Origin: Candidatus Nitrosocosmicus oleophilus
Lineage (GTDB): Archaea > Thermoproteota > Nitrososphaeria > Nitrososphaerales > Nitrososphaeraceae
Length of the DNA: 64,000 nt
Direction of reading: 5' to 3'
NCBI RefSeq assembly: GCF_000802205.1
Contig: NZ_CP012850.1
Span: 1,302,001 to 1,366,000 of the forward strand
A program made the position numbers and the translations under genes. The notes under the pieces are model-generated. The model was not told the origin of the DNA. It did no database searches and saw only the letters and a program-made list of their open reading frames with translations. This document shows, one piece after another, positions 1-8,888 of the stretch; the first letter of the stretch is position 1; the number at the start of each line of letters is the position of its first letter.

Positions 1-2
1 CG

Positions 3-452
3 GTGTATGATATTATTTACAATAACATCAAAAAAGCCAGGGTAACTTTACAAGCTCAAAGAACGCTTGAAGAATCAAGATTAATCTTATTTGCTCCAGG
101 AAATCCGATCACAAGTATTGGACCAATAATAAACATACCTGGTATGAAAAACCTTTTGAAGAAGTTAAAAAATAAAATTGTTATGGTTTCCCCCCTTATC
201 TCTAATAGAGCAGTCAGTGGTCCATGTGAAATTTATATGAAGGCGAAGAATATCTCTCCTAATTTGAGGGGGTTAATTGACTTTTATTCTGAAATTGCTA
301 ATACCATGATCTTCGATAAACTTGATGAAGCTGAGATTGAAAAAAAATTAAGAAACGATTATCCTGAAATAAACTTTTGTTATTCTAACATACTTATGAC
401 GAATTTAAGAAAAGAAACATCACTGGCGCGGTACATAATTTCTAATTTTTAG
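3..452 (+). CDS. cofD: 2-phospho-L-lactate transferase CofD, C-terminal part (cut by window edge)
   Basis: Transfers the phospholactate-derived moiety to the deazaflavin Fo to make F420-0 in coenzyme F420 synthesis. About 149 C-terminal residues are visible, whereas the family is near 300, so the gene starts before the window; the GTG at position 3 is probably internal. The LLFAPGNPITSIGPII stretch, the VSPLIS...AVSGP region and the C-terminal helical part match CofD. The gene is followed after 19 bases by cofC, which supplies its activated substrate, and the pairing supports both calls. The family assignment is firm; the N-terminal active site cannot be seen. Confidence 0.88.
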   Translation: MYDIIYNNIKKARVTLQAQRTLEESRLILFAPGNPITSIGPIINIPGMKNLLKKLKNKIVMVSPLISNRAVSGPCEIYMKAKNISPNLRGLIDFYSEIANTMIFDKLDEAEIEKKLRNDYPEINFCYSNILMTNLRKETSLARYIISNF

Positions 453-471
453 GATAGAATAGGGTTATTTT

Positions 472-1197
472 TTGAACAACACAAGAACTGCAATAATTAT
501 TCCAATAAAAAGATTTGACAAGAGTAAGACACGGTTGAGTGGGTTTCTCAGCCAAGAACAAAGGGCCCGGCTTTGTCATCTTATGGTAAATGATTTAATT
601 GAAAAAATGTCCGAGTTAGAAGAAAGTAATTTGTTTTTGGTTACAAATGAAATTATTCCAATACCGGAGAAATCAAAGGAAAAGGTTGTAGTGCTATTTG
701 AAGGCCACAGCAGCGGAGTAAATGATGCTGTTAAAATTGCAGATTGTTATATAAAGAAAAACAAATTTGATAGTTCGATTGTGATCCCAATAGATATACC
801 GCTGTTAACCCTAAAGGAAATAAAAGAGATCATTTCTTTCGCACGGGACTATAAAGAGATTATTAGTATGGTTCCTTCAAAAAGATTCGATGGGACCAAC
901 ATATTATTGAGAAAGCCGCATTCGATAATAGATACGAGCTTCGATGATAACAGTTTTTTCAACCATTTCAGAAAAGCACTTGATAATGGCGTCTCGCTGA
1001 AAATATTTTACCACGAAAATTTGAAGGTGGATATTGATACTATCGATGATGTGATGCTGGCTTTGAAAAAATATCATCTAGATAATTCTCCTTTCAAAAT
1101 GAGGGACTCGGAACAAAAAGAAGTAAACAAGATTGAAAATAAATCGATAGAATATCTATTGAATATCTTTCAGAACAGGGATGAACTTGGTTATTAG
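472..1197 (+). CDS. cofC: 2-phospho-L-lactate guanylyltransferase CofC
   Basis: Nucleotidyltransferase that activates 2-phospholactate (or phosphoenolpyruvate) with GTP for CofD in F420 synthesis. The 241-residue protein begins with the NTP-transferase signature IIPIKRFDKSKTRL (about residues 9-22), followed by a Rossmann core with an IPIDIPLL stretch that corresponds to the metal-binding Asp region. Length fits the family with a slightly long C-terminus. The TTG start at 472 is chosen because no ATG or GTG gives the N-terminal strand. It lies directly behind cofD, presumably in one transcript. cofE lies apart at 6.7 kb on the other strand. Confidence 0.9.
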   Translation: MNNTRTAIIIPIKRFDKSKTRLSGFLSQEQRARLCHLMVNDLIEKMSELEESNLFLVTNEIIPIPEKSKEKVVVLFEGHSSGVNDAVKIADCYIKKNKFDSSIVIPIDIPLLTLKEIKEIISFARDYKEIISMVPSKRFDGTNILLRKPHSIIDTSFDDNSFFNHFRKALDNGVSLKIFYHENLKVDIDTIDDVMLALKKYHLDNSPFKMRDSEQKEVNKIENKSIEYLLNIFQNRDELGY

Positions 1198-1323
1198 TAC
1201 TATGGATTTTAATTTAGTGTTCTGTAGTGTAGTGATTGCACTTTAAGAAGTATGTAACTAGTTTGATGTGAAAAATTTTTTCATTCAAGATATTTATTGG
1301 TAGTATAATAATAATTAACATAC

Positions 1324-1704
1324 TTGTTGCATAATATCATTGCTATCATAGCCATTTCATTCATTGTAGTCGGCGGTTTATGGGGCATTGGTAGTCTATT
1401 GAATGCTCCTCAGGAAAAAAATATTCAAAAGTCAAATGATTCGATCTTACTAATAGCTCAAAATAATGCCTTTAACCAGACCAATCCAACATTATATGTG
1501 AATGCAAGTCAACCTACCCGATTAATAATTCTCAATAAAGACTTTGTGAAACATGATTTCATTTCCGATGAACTAGGCATTAATACTGCCTACTTGACAA
1601 CAGAGCAAGATTTCGTTACAGGAATTGCAAGTAATAAAACAGGTAACTACACATACTATTGTTCTTTTCATCCCGAAATGAAGGGAGAAATTGTTATAAA
1701 ATGA
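1324..1704 (+). CDS. Membrane-anchored cupredoxin (type 1 copper protein)
   Basis: A 126-residue protein with one hydrophobic N-terminal segment (about residues 4-27, signal or anchor) followed by a small cupredoxin domain. Likely type 1 copper ligands are His77 (KHDF), Cys113 and His116 (YYCSFH) and Met119 (HPEM), the usual spacing of plastocyanin-like domains. It probably carries electrons outside the cytoplasmic membrane; Nitrososphaeria use many such copper proteins in place of c-type cytochromes. The TTG start is inferred from the reading frame; an A/T-rich TATA-like stretch lies upstream (about 1290-1315). The redox partner is unknown. Confidence 0.82.
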   Translation: MLHNIIAIIAISFIVVGGLWGIGSLLNAPQEKNIQKSNDSILLIAQNNAFNQTNPTLYVNASQPTRLIILNKDFVKHDFISDELGINTAYLTTEQDFVTGIASNKTGNYTYYCSFHPEMKGEIVIK

Positions 1705-1848
1705 TCAAAAAATATGATGTAACATGAAATCACAAATATATATTTTAAAGCGAATTTTCGATATTTTGTTAAACTCAGGATAATGAGAATTTCTGATAAA
1801 ATATTATTAAATAACCTTTTATCTTTTTACTTGCTAAGCGATTACTAA

Positions 1849-2400
1849 ATGTACAGCCCTTCTGAGGATACTTATTTCATGGAGGATATTCTAGCAAATT
1901 ATAGAGGTAAAATTGCCCTTGAGGTGGGTATTGGATCCGGATACTTGACTAGATTATTATGTACAAATTTTGAGTTTGTTGTCGGAACTGATATTGATGT
2001 TAATTCCGTCATGTATGCTAAAAATAATACACTGGCAAATATTAAAAACAAACTGTTGGTTTGCTCTGATTTAAGTTTACCATTAAAATGTAAATTTGAT
2101 TTGATCATTAGCAATCCTCCGTATTTACCAACGGAATTTGGCAATCTTGATGATACTGCTGTTTATGGAGGAAAAAAAGGAATAGAATTGACTATCCGAT
2201 TATTGAGATCAATTCGATTGCAACTAAGCGAATGTGGGAAAATTGTGATAATGAGATCATCCTTATCTGACCTTAATAAAATGGATGATTTCATTGATAA
2301 ATTGTTTTTGAACAATAAGATACTCGCAAAAAAAAATTTCTTTTTTGAATCTTTAGAAATATTGGAACTCTCTGGTGTAAGAAATAGTTCTATGATTTGA
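1849..2400 (+). CDS. HemK/Mtq2-type N5-glutamine methyltransferase
   Basis: Class I SAM-dependent methyltransferase of 183 residues. EVGIGSG (25-31) is the SAM-binding motif I, and NPPY (89-92) is the catalytic motif of enzymes that methylate the amide nitrogen of glutamine or of bases. The short form without an N-terminal HemK domain is the archaeal/eukaryotic Mtq2 type, which methylates the GGQ glutamine of release factor aRF1. The substrate is inferred from family membership only. It stands alone between cupredoxin and the convergent dehydrogenase gene. Overlapping antisense open frames are shadows. Confidence 0.85.
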   Translation: MYSPSEDTYFMEDILANYRGKIALEVGIGSGYLTRLLCTNFEFVVGTDIDVNSVMYAKNNTLANIKNKLLVCSDLSLPLKCKFDLIISNPPYLPTEFGNLDDTAVYGGKKGIELTIRLLRSIRLQLSECGKIVIMRSSLSDLNKMDDFIDKLFLNNKILAKKNFFFESLEILELSGVRNSSMI

Positions 2401-2506
2401 TTACACAAAGTAAAAAGAAAATATATGTGATCAAGGACTAGGACGATAAAAAGAAAGACTCAAAAAATAAAAGGTATAAGTTGACTTTCGTCTTAGATTA
2501 TTGGCA

Positions 2507-3532
2507 TTATTTTTTGATTAATGATGCTGACCTTTGAGCAATTGCCTCTGCCATTTTTGATAATGACGACGATCCGCCCAGATCGTATGTCAAAAACTTT
2601 CCCTCGTCAATCGTTTGTTCAGTGGCTTTGAAAATTGCTTCTGAGATATGCTTCTCTCCTAAATATTCAACCATCCAAGCACCTGATAAAATAGTTGCCA
2701 CTGGATTTACCTTGTCTTGCCTAGCATGCTTTGGAGCGCTCCCATGAGCAGGCTCAAACATCGCATATGTATCACCATAATTTCCAGAATAAACATTGCC
2801 GATAGACCCTACATGTCCTGAGGCGCATTCAGAGATTATGTCCATAAATAAATTTGTACTAAGTAGTAAGCTATTGTTGAATCTTTCTGGATTCTTGACT
2901 AGTTGTTGAGTCATGTTGTCAATATAATATTCTTCAACTTCGATGTCTGGATATGTTTTGTTTGCTTCCACTACAGCATTCCAAAAAATCCCATCAGTTT
3001 CTTTTAAAATATTTCGTTTAGTTATGGCAAATATTTTCTTAAATCCTTTTTCTTTGGCTAGTTCAAAGCCCTTTTTGACTACCCTCCTGCAACCCTTTCC
3101 TGTGGTTTTTCTAATTGCTATGGCCGAGTCATCACTTGTCTTAAACTCAATACCTGCATACAGCCCTTCTGTTGATTCTCTAACGCAAATAAAATCTAGC
3201 TGTAATTTCGAAATCTTGTATGTTTTGATCGGGCGGATGTTTGCATAAAGTTGAAATTTTTGTCTAATGCTTACGGCTACACTTCTTGGGGCATCTGGAT
3301 TTGGGACTGTAGTAGTAGGACCTTTAAAACAAGCATCGGAAGATTTCAGAGTATCCCAGACCTCATTTGAGATATAAGAATTACCTCCATTTTTTTCCCA
3401 CCATTCAGAACCTGCGTTACATGTTATCAATTCAACGTTAGTATTACATGATTTTAGAACTTTAATCATCGCATTAACTAATTCAGGACCAGTACCGTCA
3501 CCATTTATTATAGCAGCTTTTTTATTGCTCAA
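2507..3532 (-). CDS. Isocitrate/isopropylmalate dehydrogenase family protein (probably NAD(P)-isocitrate dehydrogenase)
   Basis: Metal-dependent decarboxylating beta-hydroxyacid dehydrogenase of 341 residues. It shows the N-terminal INGDGTGPE motif, a FKGPTTTVPN stretch, the substrate-loop region around RSVAVSIRQKF followed by QLYANIRP, and the metal-binding GNVYSGNYGD segment. The FKGPTTTV segment and the QLYANIRP sequence favour an isocitrate dehydrogenase rather than LeuB, but the substrate-loop position that is often Asn in SxNxxxR is Ala here, so 3-isopropylmalate or homoisocitrate remains possible. leuC/leuD-type genes lie 4 kb away. Substrate is not settled by sequence. Confidence 0.8.
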   Translation of the reverse strand: MSNKKAAIINGDGTGPELVNAMIKVLKSCNTNVELITCNAGSEWWEKNGGNSYISNEVWDTLKSSDACFKGPTTTVPNPDAPRSVAVSIRQKFQLYANIRPIKTYKISKLQLDFICVRESTEGLYAGIEFKTSDDSAIAIRKTTGKGCRRVVKKGFELAKEKGFKKIFAITKRNILKETDGIFWNAVVEANKTYPDIEVEEYYIDNMTQQLVKNPERFNNSLLLSTNLFMDIISECASGHVGSIGNVYSGNYGDTYAMFEPAHGSAPKHARQDKVNPVATILSGAWMVEYLGEKHISEAIFKATEQTIDEGKFLTYDLGGSSSLSKMAEAIAQRSASLIKK

Positions 3533-3577
3533 ATGAACTCAAAAAATGTTTGATTATATTCATATTTATTTATTCAG

Positions 3578-4153
3578 TTACTTTGGGATAAAATCAATCC
3601 TCCCAAAAAAAGCATTGGAAAATGGTGGAAACTCGCTATTATTTACAATTTTAGTAAACTCTCCTTTGTCTGAATAATATGAATACTGAATGTCATAATC
3701 TTCAAGCTCTATAGTGTTATTTACATATTTGCCAGTAGAGTTATCTACCAAATTAACAGTTTTATTATCATATGAATAGATTTTCATCAAATCCGGTAAG
3801 GACAAATGAACCGGTCTAATATATTGGACATGAAGAGTATCACCTATTGAATCAGTATGAATTGGTTTTAAACATTCTTTCCCTTCTACGATTTGCTTCC
3901 CCACGTTATCTGGAAACAAATATTGTTTATTATCTACAAACACTTGGACCCTTGGATAAACATTGTAACTATCCAATGAATGTGCTTTGAGGCAGACACT
4001 CAATATCTGTGGAGGTGGAACGAGCTGTGTAAATACAAGTCCAAACAATACGGCTGCCCCTATGATTATCGGAGGCAAAAGTAAATCCTTTTTACCCATT
4101 TTTTGGAAAAAATTCTTTTTTGGGGTCCCCTCTTTTATCTTTCTCTTGGGCAC
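3578..4153 (-). CDS. Conserved membrane-anchored protein of unknown function
   Basis: 191 residues: a basic cytoplasmic N-terminus (about 1-25), one transmembrane helix (about 26-46, LLLPPIIIGAAVLFGLVF), then an extracytoplasmic domain with two Cys residues (VCLKAH and KECLK) and several NxS/T sequons. I do not recognise the domain. It follows the dehydrogenase gene on the same strand with a short gap. The topology is clear; the function is not. Confidence 0.7.
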   Translation of the reverse strand: MPKRKIKEGTPKKNFFQKMGKKDLLLPPIIIGAAVLFGLVFTQLVPPPQILSVCLKAHSLDSYNVYPRVQVFVDNKQYLFPDNVGKQIVEGKECLKPIHTDSIGDTLHVQYIRPVHLSLPDLMKIYSYDNKTVNLVDNSTGKYVNNTIELEDYDIQYSYYSDKGEFTKIVNNSEFPPFSNAFFGRIDFIPK

Positions 4154-4272
4154 AAATTCAGTATTCCTCTAACAATATAAATTCTTTAGAAATACCTACA
4201 TGATACACTGACTTTTATCTTAATGGTAAAAAATAAAAAAAATAAATGTAAAATAGTTTTTTAATAATGTAG

Positions 4273-4683
4273 TTGTTGGACGTACATATTGATGGTGCAA
4301 GTAGAGGAAACCCGGGATTATCTGCAATAGGCATCACGATAAAAAATGACGACAAAATAATAAAAGAACACTGTGAATTTATAGGCATCCGAACCAATAA
4401 TCAAGCAGAATATGAAGCATTACGGCGAGCCCTTGAAATCTGTATAGACATGGATGGTGAAGTAAACATTTCATCAGATAGCGAACTACTGATAAATCAA
4501 AGAAACCTAAAGTACAGAATACGAAGCCAGGAACTAAAAATAATTTCCAGAGAAATTACAAATCTGGAAAAAAACTATGATAAGATTACTTACAAACATA
4601 TTCCTAGAACCAAAAATAGTCGTGCAGATTATCTTGCAAACAAAGCTCTTGATAAATATGTTGGTGCAAACTCAAAGAAATGA
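4273..4683 (+). CDS. rnhA: Ribonuclease HI
   Basis: Cleaves RNA in RNA/DNA hybrids. The 136-residue protein begins directly with the catalytic strand: Asp7 in VHIDGASRGNPG, Glu46 in NNQAEYEAL, Asp69 in SSDS and Asp119 in SRADYLANKAL form the expected DEDD set. The archaeal short form lacks an N-terminal hybrid-binding domain. The start is TTG at 4273; the ATG six bases earlier runs into an immediate stop. Monocistronic, on the opposite strand to its neighbours. Confidence 0.92.
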   Translation: MLDVHIDGASRGNPGLSAIGITIKNDDKIIKEHCEFIGIRTNNQAEYEALRRALEICIDMDGEVNISSDSELLINQRNLKYRIRSQELKIISREITNLEKNYDKITYKHIPRTKNSRADYLANKALDKYVGANSKK

Positions 4684-4818
4684 CCATTATTAATCAGAAA
4701 TTTGTCGCAGGTTATTAAACTAGTATTTGTCGTAACTTGAACGTATAAACGTCTCTAATGCACAGTACACTTTAGAATCGAAAAATCAAATAATCGGTAG
4801 ATAATATACAGATGCGTA

Positions 4819-4884
4819 GGCGGCTATGAGGAATCAGAGTTATCACGTATTCAATATGAAGAAAAGGCATTTGACTGAGCCGCC
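4819..4884 (+). ncRNA. Probable C/D box sRNA (2'-O-methylation guide)
   Basis: The 66-nt stretch is closed by a perfect 6-bp terminal stem (GGCGGC at 4819-4824 with GCCGCC at 4879-4884). Just inside lie a C-like box ATGAGGA (4826-4832) and a perfect D box CTGA (4875-4878) that touches the closing stem. An internal C'-like box ATGAAGA sits at 4856-4862, leaving exactly 12 nt to the D box (4863-4874), the canonical archaeal guide length. The D' box is weak. It lies in the rnhA-DRG gap. Known archaeal C/D RNAs bind L7Ae, Nop5 and fibrillarin. The target is not identified. Confidence 0.65.
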
Positions 4885-4896
4885 AAACCATGGTAT

Positions 4897-6018
4897 TTAA
4901 AGAGCGTTTATTTTCTTCACGATCGTAAGGACATCTTCATCAATAATTTTGTGTTCTAACCCAACCTTTTGACCTCCGAATTTTACGCTTTTGCCCCATA
5001 CCTGAGCGAACTTAAAGTCTCTGACCATGTTTCTGTGAATCTTGTTACAAATATTCTGGACAGTACTATTCCTAGGCATGATTAAAGGCTCTTCCAAATC
5101 AGCATCTTGTCCCTTGGGTTTCATGTATATTCGAACAAAGTCTAATTTATTGTAGATTTCCCGTTTTAGAAGTTCTATGTTCTTGTTTGCGTCTGCCGAT
5201 ACGGCTGTATATGGAATTTTAAGTTTAGAAGTTGCCATCTTGAGATATTCTGTATCAACCAAATCGATTTTATTTATAACTACTAACGAGGGGACGTAAA
5301 CCCGATTCCCTGATAAAGCGTCTATTAGTTGGTCAATCGTAAGCCCTCTTTCTCGTATGGTGATACGACCGTTGTGGATACCGTTTATTCGCATCACATT
5401 TCTGATAAAGTTTTCATCAGCTTGTATCGGAACCTGAATATTTACCGAAATCCCTCCTGTAACAGTCTTTTCCACAATAATATCGGGAGGCTTTTCATCA
5501 ACCTTGACTCCTATTTCCGAAAGTTCCTTTTTTATTACCTCAAGATGTTTGATCTGGAATACATCCAGGATTATTAAAACTAAATCTGCATTTCTGGCAA
5601 CAGATAGTACTCTTTTTCCCAAACCTTTGCCCGCAGCAGCACCTTCAATTATACCTGGTAAATCCAAAATCTGGATCCGTGCACCATTGTAGTCTAACAT
5701 ACCTGGCACAGCGGTTAATGTAGTAAATGAGTACGCTGCTGTTTTAGATTTTGCGTTTGTTAATGCATTTAATAAAGTAGATTTACCTACACTGGGAAAT
5801 CCTATCAAAACGACAGTACCATCGCCGGCTTTTCTAACGTCAAAGCCCGCACTGCCCCCTCCTGTAGCAACGGTTTTTCCATGGGTATTTTCTTCTTGTT
5901 CTTTCTTTAACTTTGCTATCTTGGCCTTTAGAATTCCTATATGGAATTCTGTTGCTTTGTTTATCTGAGTCTTGTGGATCTCATCCTGAATGGCCTGGAT
6001 TTTCTCTGGTATTCCCAT
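4897..6018 (-). CDS. DRG-family GTPase with TGS domain
   Basis: Developmentally-regulated GTP-binding protein of the Obg/DRG translation-associated GTPases, 373 residues. Order: N-terminal helical region (1-55), P-loop GFPSVGKST (73-81), G3 DLPG (119-122), G4 NKID (249-252), and a C-terminal TGS domain (about 295-373). Archaeal and eukaryotic DRGs associate with ribosomes; the precise role is not known. Length and motif order are those of the family. The start is preceded by an A/T-rich promoter-like region. Confidence 0.93.
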   Translation of the reverse strand: MGIPEKIQAIQDEIHKTQINKATEFHIGILKAKIAKLKKEQEENTHGKTVATGGGSAGFDVRKAGDGTVVLIGFPSVGKSTLLNALTNAKSKTAAYSFTTLTAVPGMLDYNGARIQILDLPGIIEGAAAGKGLGKRVLSVARNADLVLIILDVFQIKHLEVIKKELSEIGVKVDEKPPDIIVEKTVTGGISVNIQVPIQADENFIRNVMRINGIHNGRITIRERGLTIDQLIDALSGNRVYVPSLVVINKIDLVDTEYLKMATSKLKIPYTAVSADANKNIELLKREIYNKLDFVRIYMKPKGQDADLEEPLIMPRNSTVQNICNKIHRNMVRDFKFAQVWGKSVKFGGQKVGLEHKIIDEDVLTIVKKINAL

Positions 6019-6093
6019 TGGTTTTAATATTAGTTTATAAAAATAACAATAAAAATTTTGTTAATATCGTCTCAATTATATCCATCCACTGTG

Positions 6094-6648
6094 TTATTTC
6101 AATACCATGAAAAATTTCAGACCGTACACAATCAAAACAGATGTGATAAACCCTAGCATCCCCAACCATGGTAATGCGGGAATCTTGGGAGTTTTTATTT
6201 TTATTTGATGATCTTCAACGATATTCGTGATATAATCCTTGACAATCGAGTGCCATAATTGATATTCAATACGGTGTTTTTTTAAGATGGTCTCAATTTC
6301 ATATACTACAGGAACTCTCACTGATTTTATATGTTGTAAATAGTTTCTAGAGATTTCGACCTCCGCATGGATTCCAATCATTCCTTGATTAAAATCTAGG
6401 AGTCTTACATGCATTTCCCATGGTTTCTTTAGTTTTTTTGAAAACCCACTACCTATCTGAGTAGGTTTTTTATGTTCAAATTTTACCATCTTAAACCCTT
6501 CAGAAACTAGTGTATTGACAATTTCATCTTTTCTTATTTTAACCATCAAAAATAAATGATCTAGCTCGACCTCTTCTCTTTTAATAAGATTCTGAATCCC
6601 TTGTAGAAGATTCATTCTTCTAGGATATAATGTAGAAAATTCAGACAT
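6094..6648 (-). CDS. Conserved tail-anchored protein of unknown function
   Basis: 184 residues, mostly charged alpha/beta sequence, ending in one transmembrane helix (about 160-180, LPWLGMLGFITSVLIVYGLKFF). This is a tail-anchor arrangement that would place the bulk in the cytoplasm. No catalytic motif seen. It lies between the DRG gene and cofE on the same strand. Not recognised beyond probable restriction to Nitrososphaeria. Confidence 0.7.
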   Translation of the reverse strand: MSEFSTLYPRRMNLLQGIQNLIKREEVELDHLFLMVKIRKDEIVNTLVSEGFKMVKFEHKKPTQIGSGFSKKLKKPWEMHVRLLDFNQGMIGIHAEVEISRNYLQHIKSVRVPVVYEIETILKKHRIEYQLWHSIVKDYITNIVEDHQIKIKTPKIPALPWLGMLGFITSVLIVYGLKFFMVLK

Positions 6649-6718
6649 TAACAGTTTTCTCCAATTACAATTGTTATAATATTGTTTGACTATTTATAAT
6701 TTAAAAAAATAAAACTTT

Positions 6719-7492
6719 TCAAACATATGATGGATCTATTCTCTTTGAGAGTCCTCGTACATAAATGTCAAATTTACTATCCATGTTCAAGGTATCACTA
6801 GAGATAGGCTTGTCAGTCATCTTGATATTTAATCCCCTTATTATTATGACTGGAGTCGATGCGTCCGATTCTCCCATTATCATGGTCCCAATGGAAGCCA
6901 GACAATCTGCAAGATTTTGAGATGTATATTTTAGAACATTTCCAAAAAGATCTAAAGTCCCTTTTAGATCAATTACGGGTTCAAAACCACAGCAAGCTAG
7001 TGCGATGCCTACTGTACCTTTCCTCATGGGTAAGATTCTACTATCTGACAATACAATTCCAACCCTTTTCCAGGAATCTATAAAAAATTTTTGTTTGAGG
7101 ATCTCTATGGAGTGGTACGGGTATTTTGGATACAAAACAACACTACCATGGGGGACGTTTGACTTGTCAATGCCTGCATTGGGGGCCAAAACTTTATGGC
7201 TAGAAGTTAGGATAAAGCCGTATAATCCTCCAAAAATTTCATCAGACTCCCTGAGAACTAGTTCCATTATTTTTGGATCAATGTGATAAAGTTTAGATGA
7301 TTGAATAGCCTGACTACTTGGTTTTATCCCAGCTAGCTTCTTGATCCTACCTTCACTTATCGAAAGATATTTGCTTGAAATAACAAGCACATCGTTATCA
7401 TTGATGATTATTTTTTCCGTATTCTTGTTGATTTTATCATATATATCAAATTCTGAGGATTCTCTATCTAGGTGGATGGGAATAACTTCCAA
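6719..7492 (-). CDS. cofE: Coenzyme F420-0:L-glutamate ligase CofE
   Basis: Adds the L-glutamate tail to F420-0 using GTP. The 257-residue archaeal stand-alone form (no FbiB nitroreductase domain) shows the family landmarks: VISSKYLSISEG near residue 40, NAGIDKSNVPHG near 130, the DSRILPMRKGTVGIA run near 175, LDLFGNVL near 208, and GESDASTPVIIIRG near 229. With cofD/cofC at the window start and an ArfB-like enzyme at 24.5 kb, much of the F420 tail pathway is present though not clustered in one operon. Confidence 0.93.
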   Translation of the reverse strand: MEVIPIHLDRESSEFDIYDKINKNTEKIIINDNDVLVISSKYLSISEGRIKKLAGIKPSSQAIQSSKLYHIDPKIMELVLRESDEIFGGLYGFILTSSHKVLAPNAGIDKSNVPHGSVVLYPKYPYHSIEILKQKFFIDSWKRVGIVLSDSRILPMRKGTVGIALACCGFEPVIDLKGTLDLFGNVLKYTSQNLADCLASIGTMIMGESDASTPVIIIRGLNIKMTDKPISSDTLNMDSKFDIYVRGLSKRIDPSYV

Positions 7493-7610
7493 ACTATGGT
7501 ATTTCTCAAAGCGACATACATAAGTAATCTTTTTATTATTATCTTCAAACTTTGTTTAAACTAAATTCAAAAAGTATTAATCTTTAGCAGTCATATCTAG
7601 TCGTATTACT

Positions 7611-8888
7611 ATGGGAATGACATTAACCGAAAAAATCCTAGCTCATTCCTCAGATTCTAAAACGGTTACCCCTGGAGACATTATCTTTTCCAACGTTGAT
7701 AAAGCCATGATTCATGATGTTTCAGGTCCTGGAGTTATCAAGGTGTTTAAGGAATTGGAAAAAAAGGGCTATAAACTGGAAAAATTGTGGGACCCTGATA
7801 GAGTATGGATTTCTGAAGATCACTTCGTTCCAGCCTCCGATAGGATTTCTGCTGATAATGTGATACAATTAACAAAATGGGCTCAAAAATATGGCATTAA
7901 GAAACACTTCAAGTATGGAATGGGACAATATGGCATTTGTCATACGATTTCTCATGAAGAAGGGCTAGTGTTACCTGGAGAGGTTTATGTTGGTGGAGAT
8001 TCACATACTAATACTACCGGTGCGATTGGTGCTTTTAGTGCGGGGCTTGGTCATACAGATATTGCGTATGTTTTAAAACATGGTAAAATATGGTTCAAGG
8101 TACCGGAGACTATGCTGTTTAAGGTAACAGGAAAAAAACCAGATTATGTTATGGCTAAAGATATTATCTTGAATATTATTTCTGATATAGGGACTGATGG
8201 AGCAAATTACAAAGCGATGCAATTTAGTGGCAATGTTATAGATGATATGGAAATGGAGGAAAGATTTACTTTAACTAATATGACTACCGAGGCAGGTGCA
8301 AAAAACGGAATAATTGAACCAGATAGCACTACTGTGGATTATTTGAGGACAAGACTTGGGGCATTAAAATTTAACCTAGTTAAAGGAGATCCAGATGCCG
8401 AATTTGGTGAAGTATTTGAATATGATTGCGAAGAAATGGAACCTTCTGTGGCAAAACCATATTCGCCGGAGAATGTTGTCCCCGTAAGAGATGTTCAGGG
8501 TACAGAAATAGATAAAGCATACATCGGATCTTGTACTGGTGCAAAGCTTTCTGACCTCAGATCTGCAGCCAAGATCTTGGAAGGAAAGAAAGTCAAAGTA
8601 CGAACTGAGGTACTGCCTGCCGCTCAATCAATCTATATGAAGGCTATTAAAGAGGGATTGGTTACCATTTTTATGGAGTCTGGAGCAGTTATTGGCCCAC
8701 CTACCTGTGGTGCTTGTTGTGGTGCTCATATGGGTGTTTTAGGTAAAGATGAAATTTGTGCAAGCACGACTAATAGAAATTTTCCAGGTAGAATGGGAAA
8801 TGTAACATCCCAAACGTATCTAGCCTCCCCGATGGTTGTAGCTGCGTCAGCGATTACAGGAAAATTAACGGATCCGAGGGATTTATGA
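7611..8888 (+). CDS. leuC: 3-isopropylmalate dehydratase-type large subunit (LeuC/HacA family)
   Basis: 425-residue catalytic subunit of an archaeal two-subunit hydro-lyase with a [4Fe-4S] cluster. Visible are the HTISHEEGLVLPGE and GGDSHTNTTGAIGAF active-site segments and the cluster cysteines in GSCTGA and PTCGACCGAH. It overlaps the small subunit by an ATGA junction, so the two are translationally coupled. Leucine synthesis (isopropylmalate isomerisation) is the likeliest role; homoaconitase or related activity of this family in lysine synthesis cannot be excluded by sequence alone. Confidence 0.88.
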   Translation: MGMTLTEKILAHSSDSKTVTPGDIIFSNVDKAMIHDVSGPGVIKVFKELEKKGYKLEKLWDPDRVWISEDHFVPASDRISADNVIQLTKWAQKYGIKKHFKYGMGQYGICHTISHEEGLVLPGEVYVGGDSHTNTTGAIGAFSAGLGHTDIAYVLKHGKIWFKVPETMLFKVTGKKPDYVMAKDIILNIISDIGTDGANYKAMQFSGNVIDDMEMEERFTLTNMTTEAGAKNGIIEPDSTTVDYLRTRLGALKFNLVKGDPDAEFGEVFEYDCEEMEPSVAKPYSPENVVPVRDVQGTEIDKAYIGSCTGAKLSDLRSAAKILEGKKVKVRTEVLPAAQSIYMKAIKEGLVTIFMESGAVIGPPTCGACCGAHMGVLGKDEICASTTNRNFPGRMGNVTSQTYLASPMVVAASAITGKLTDPRDL

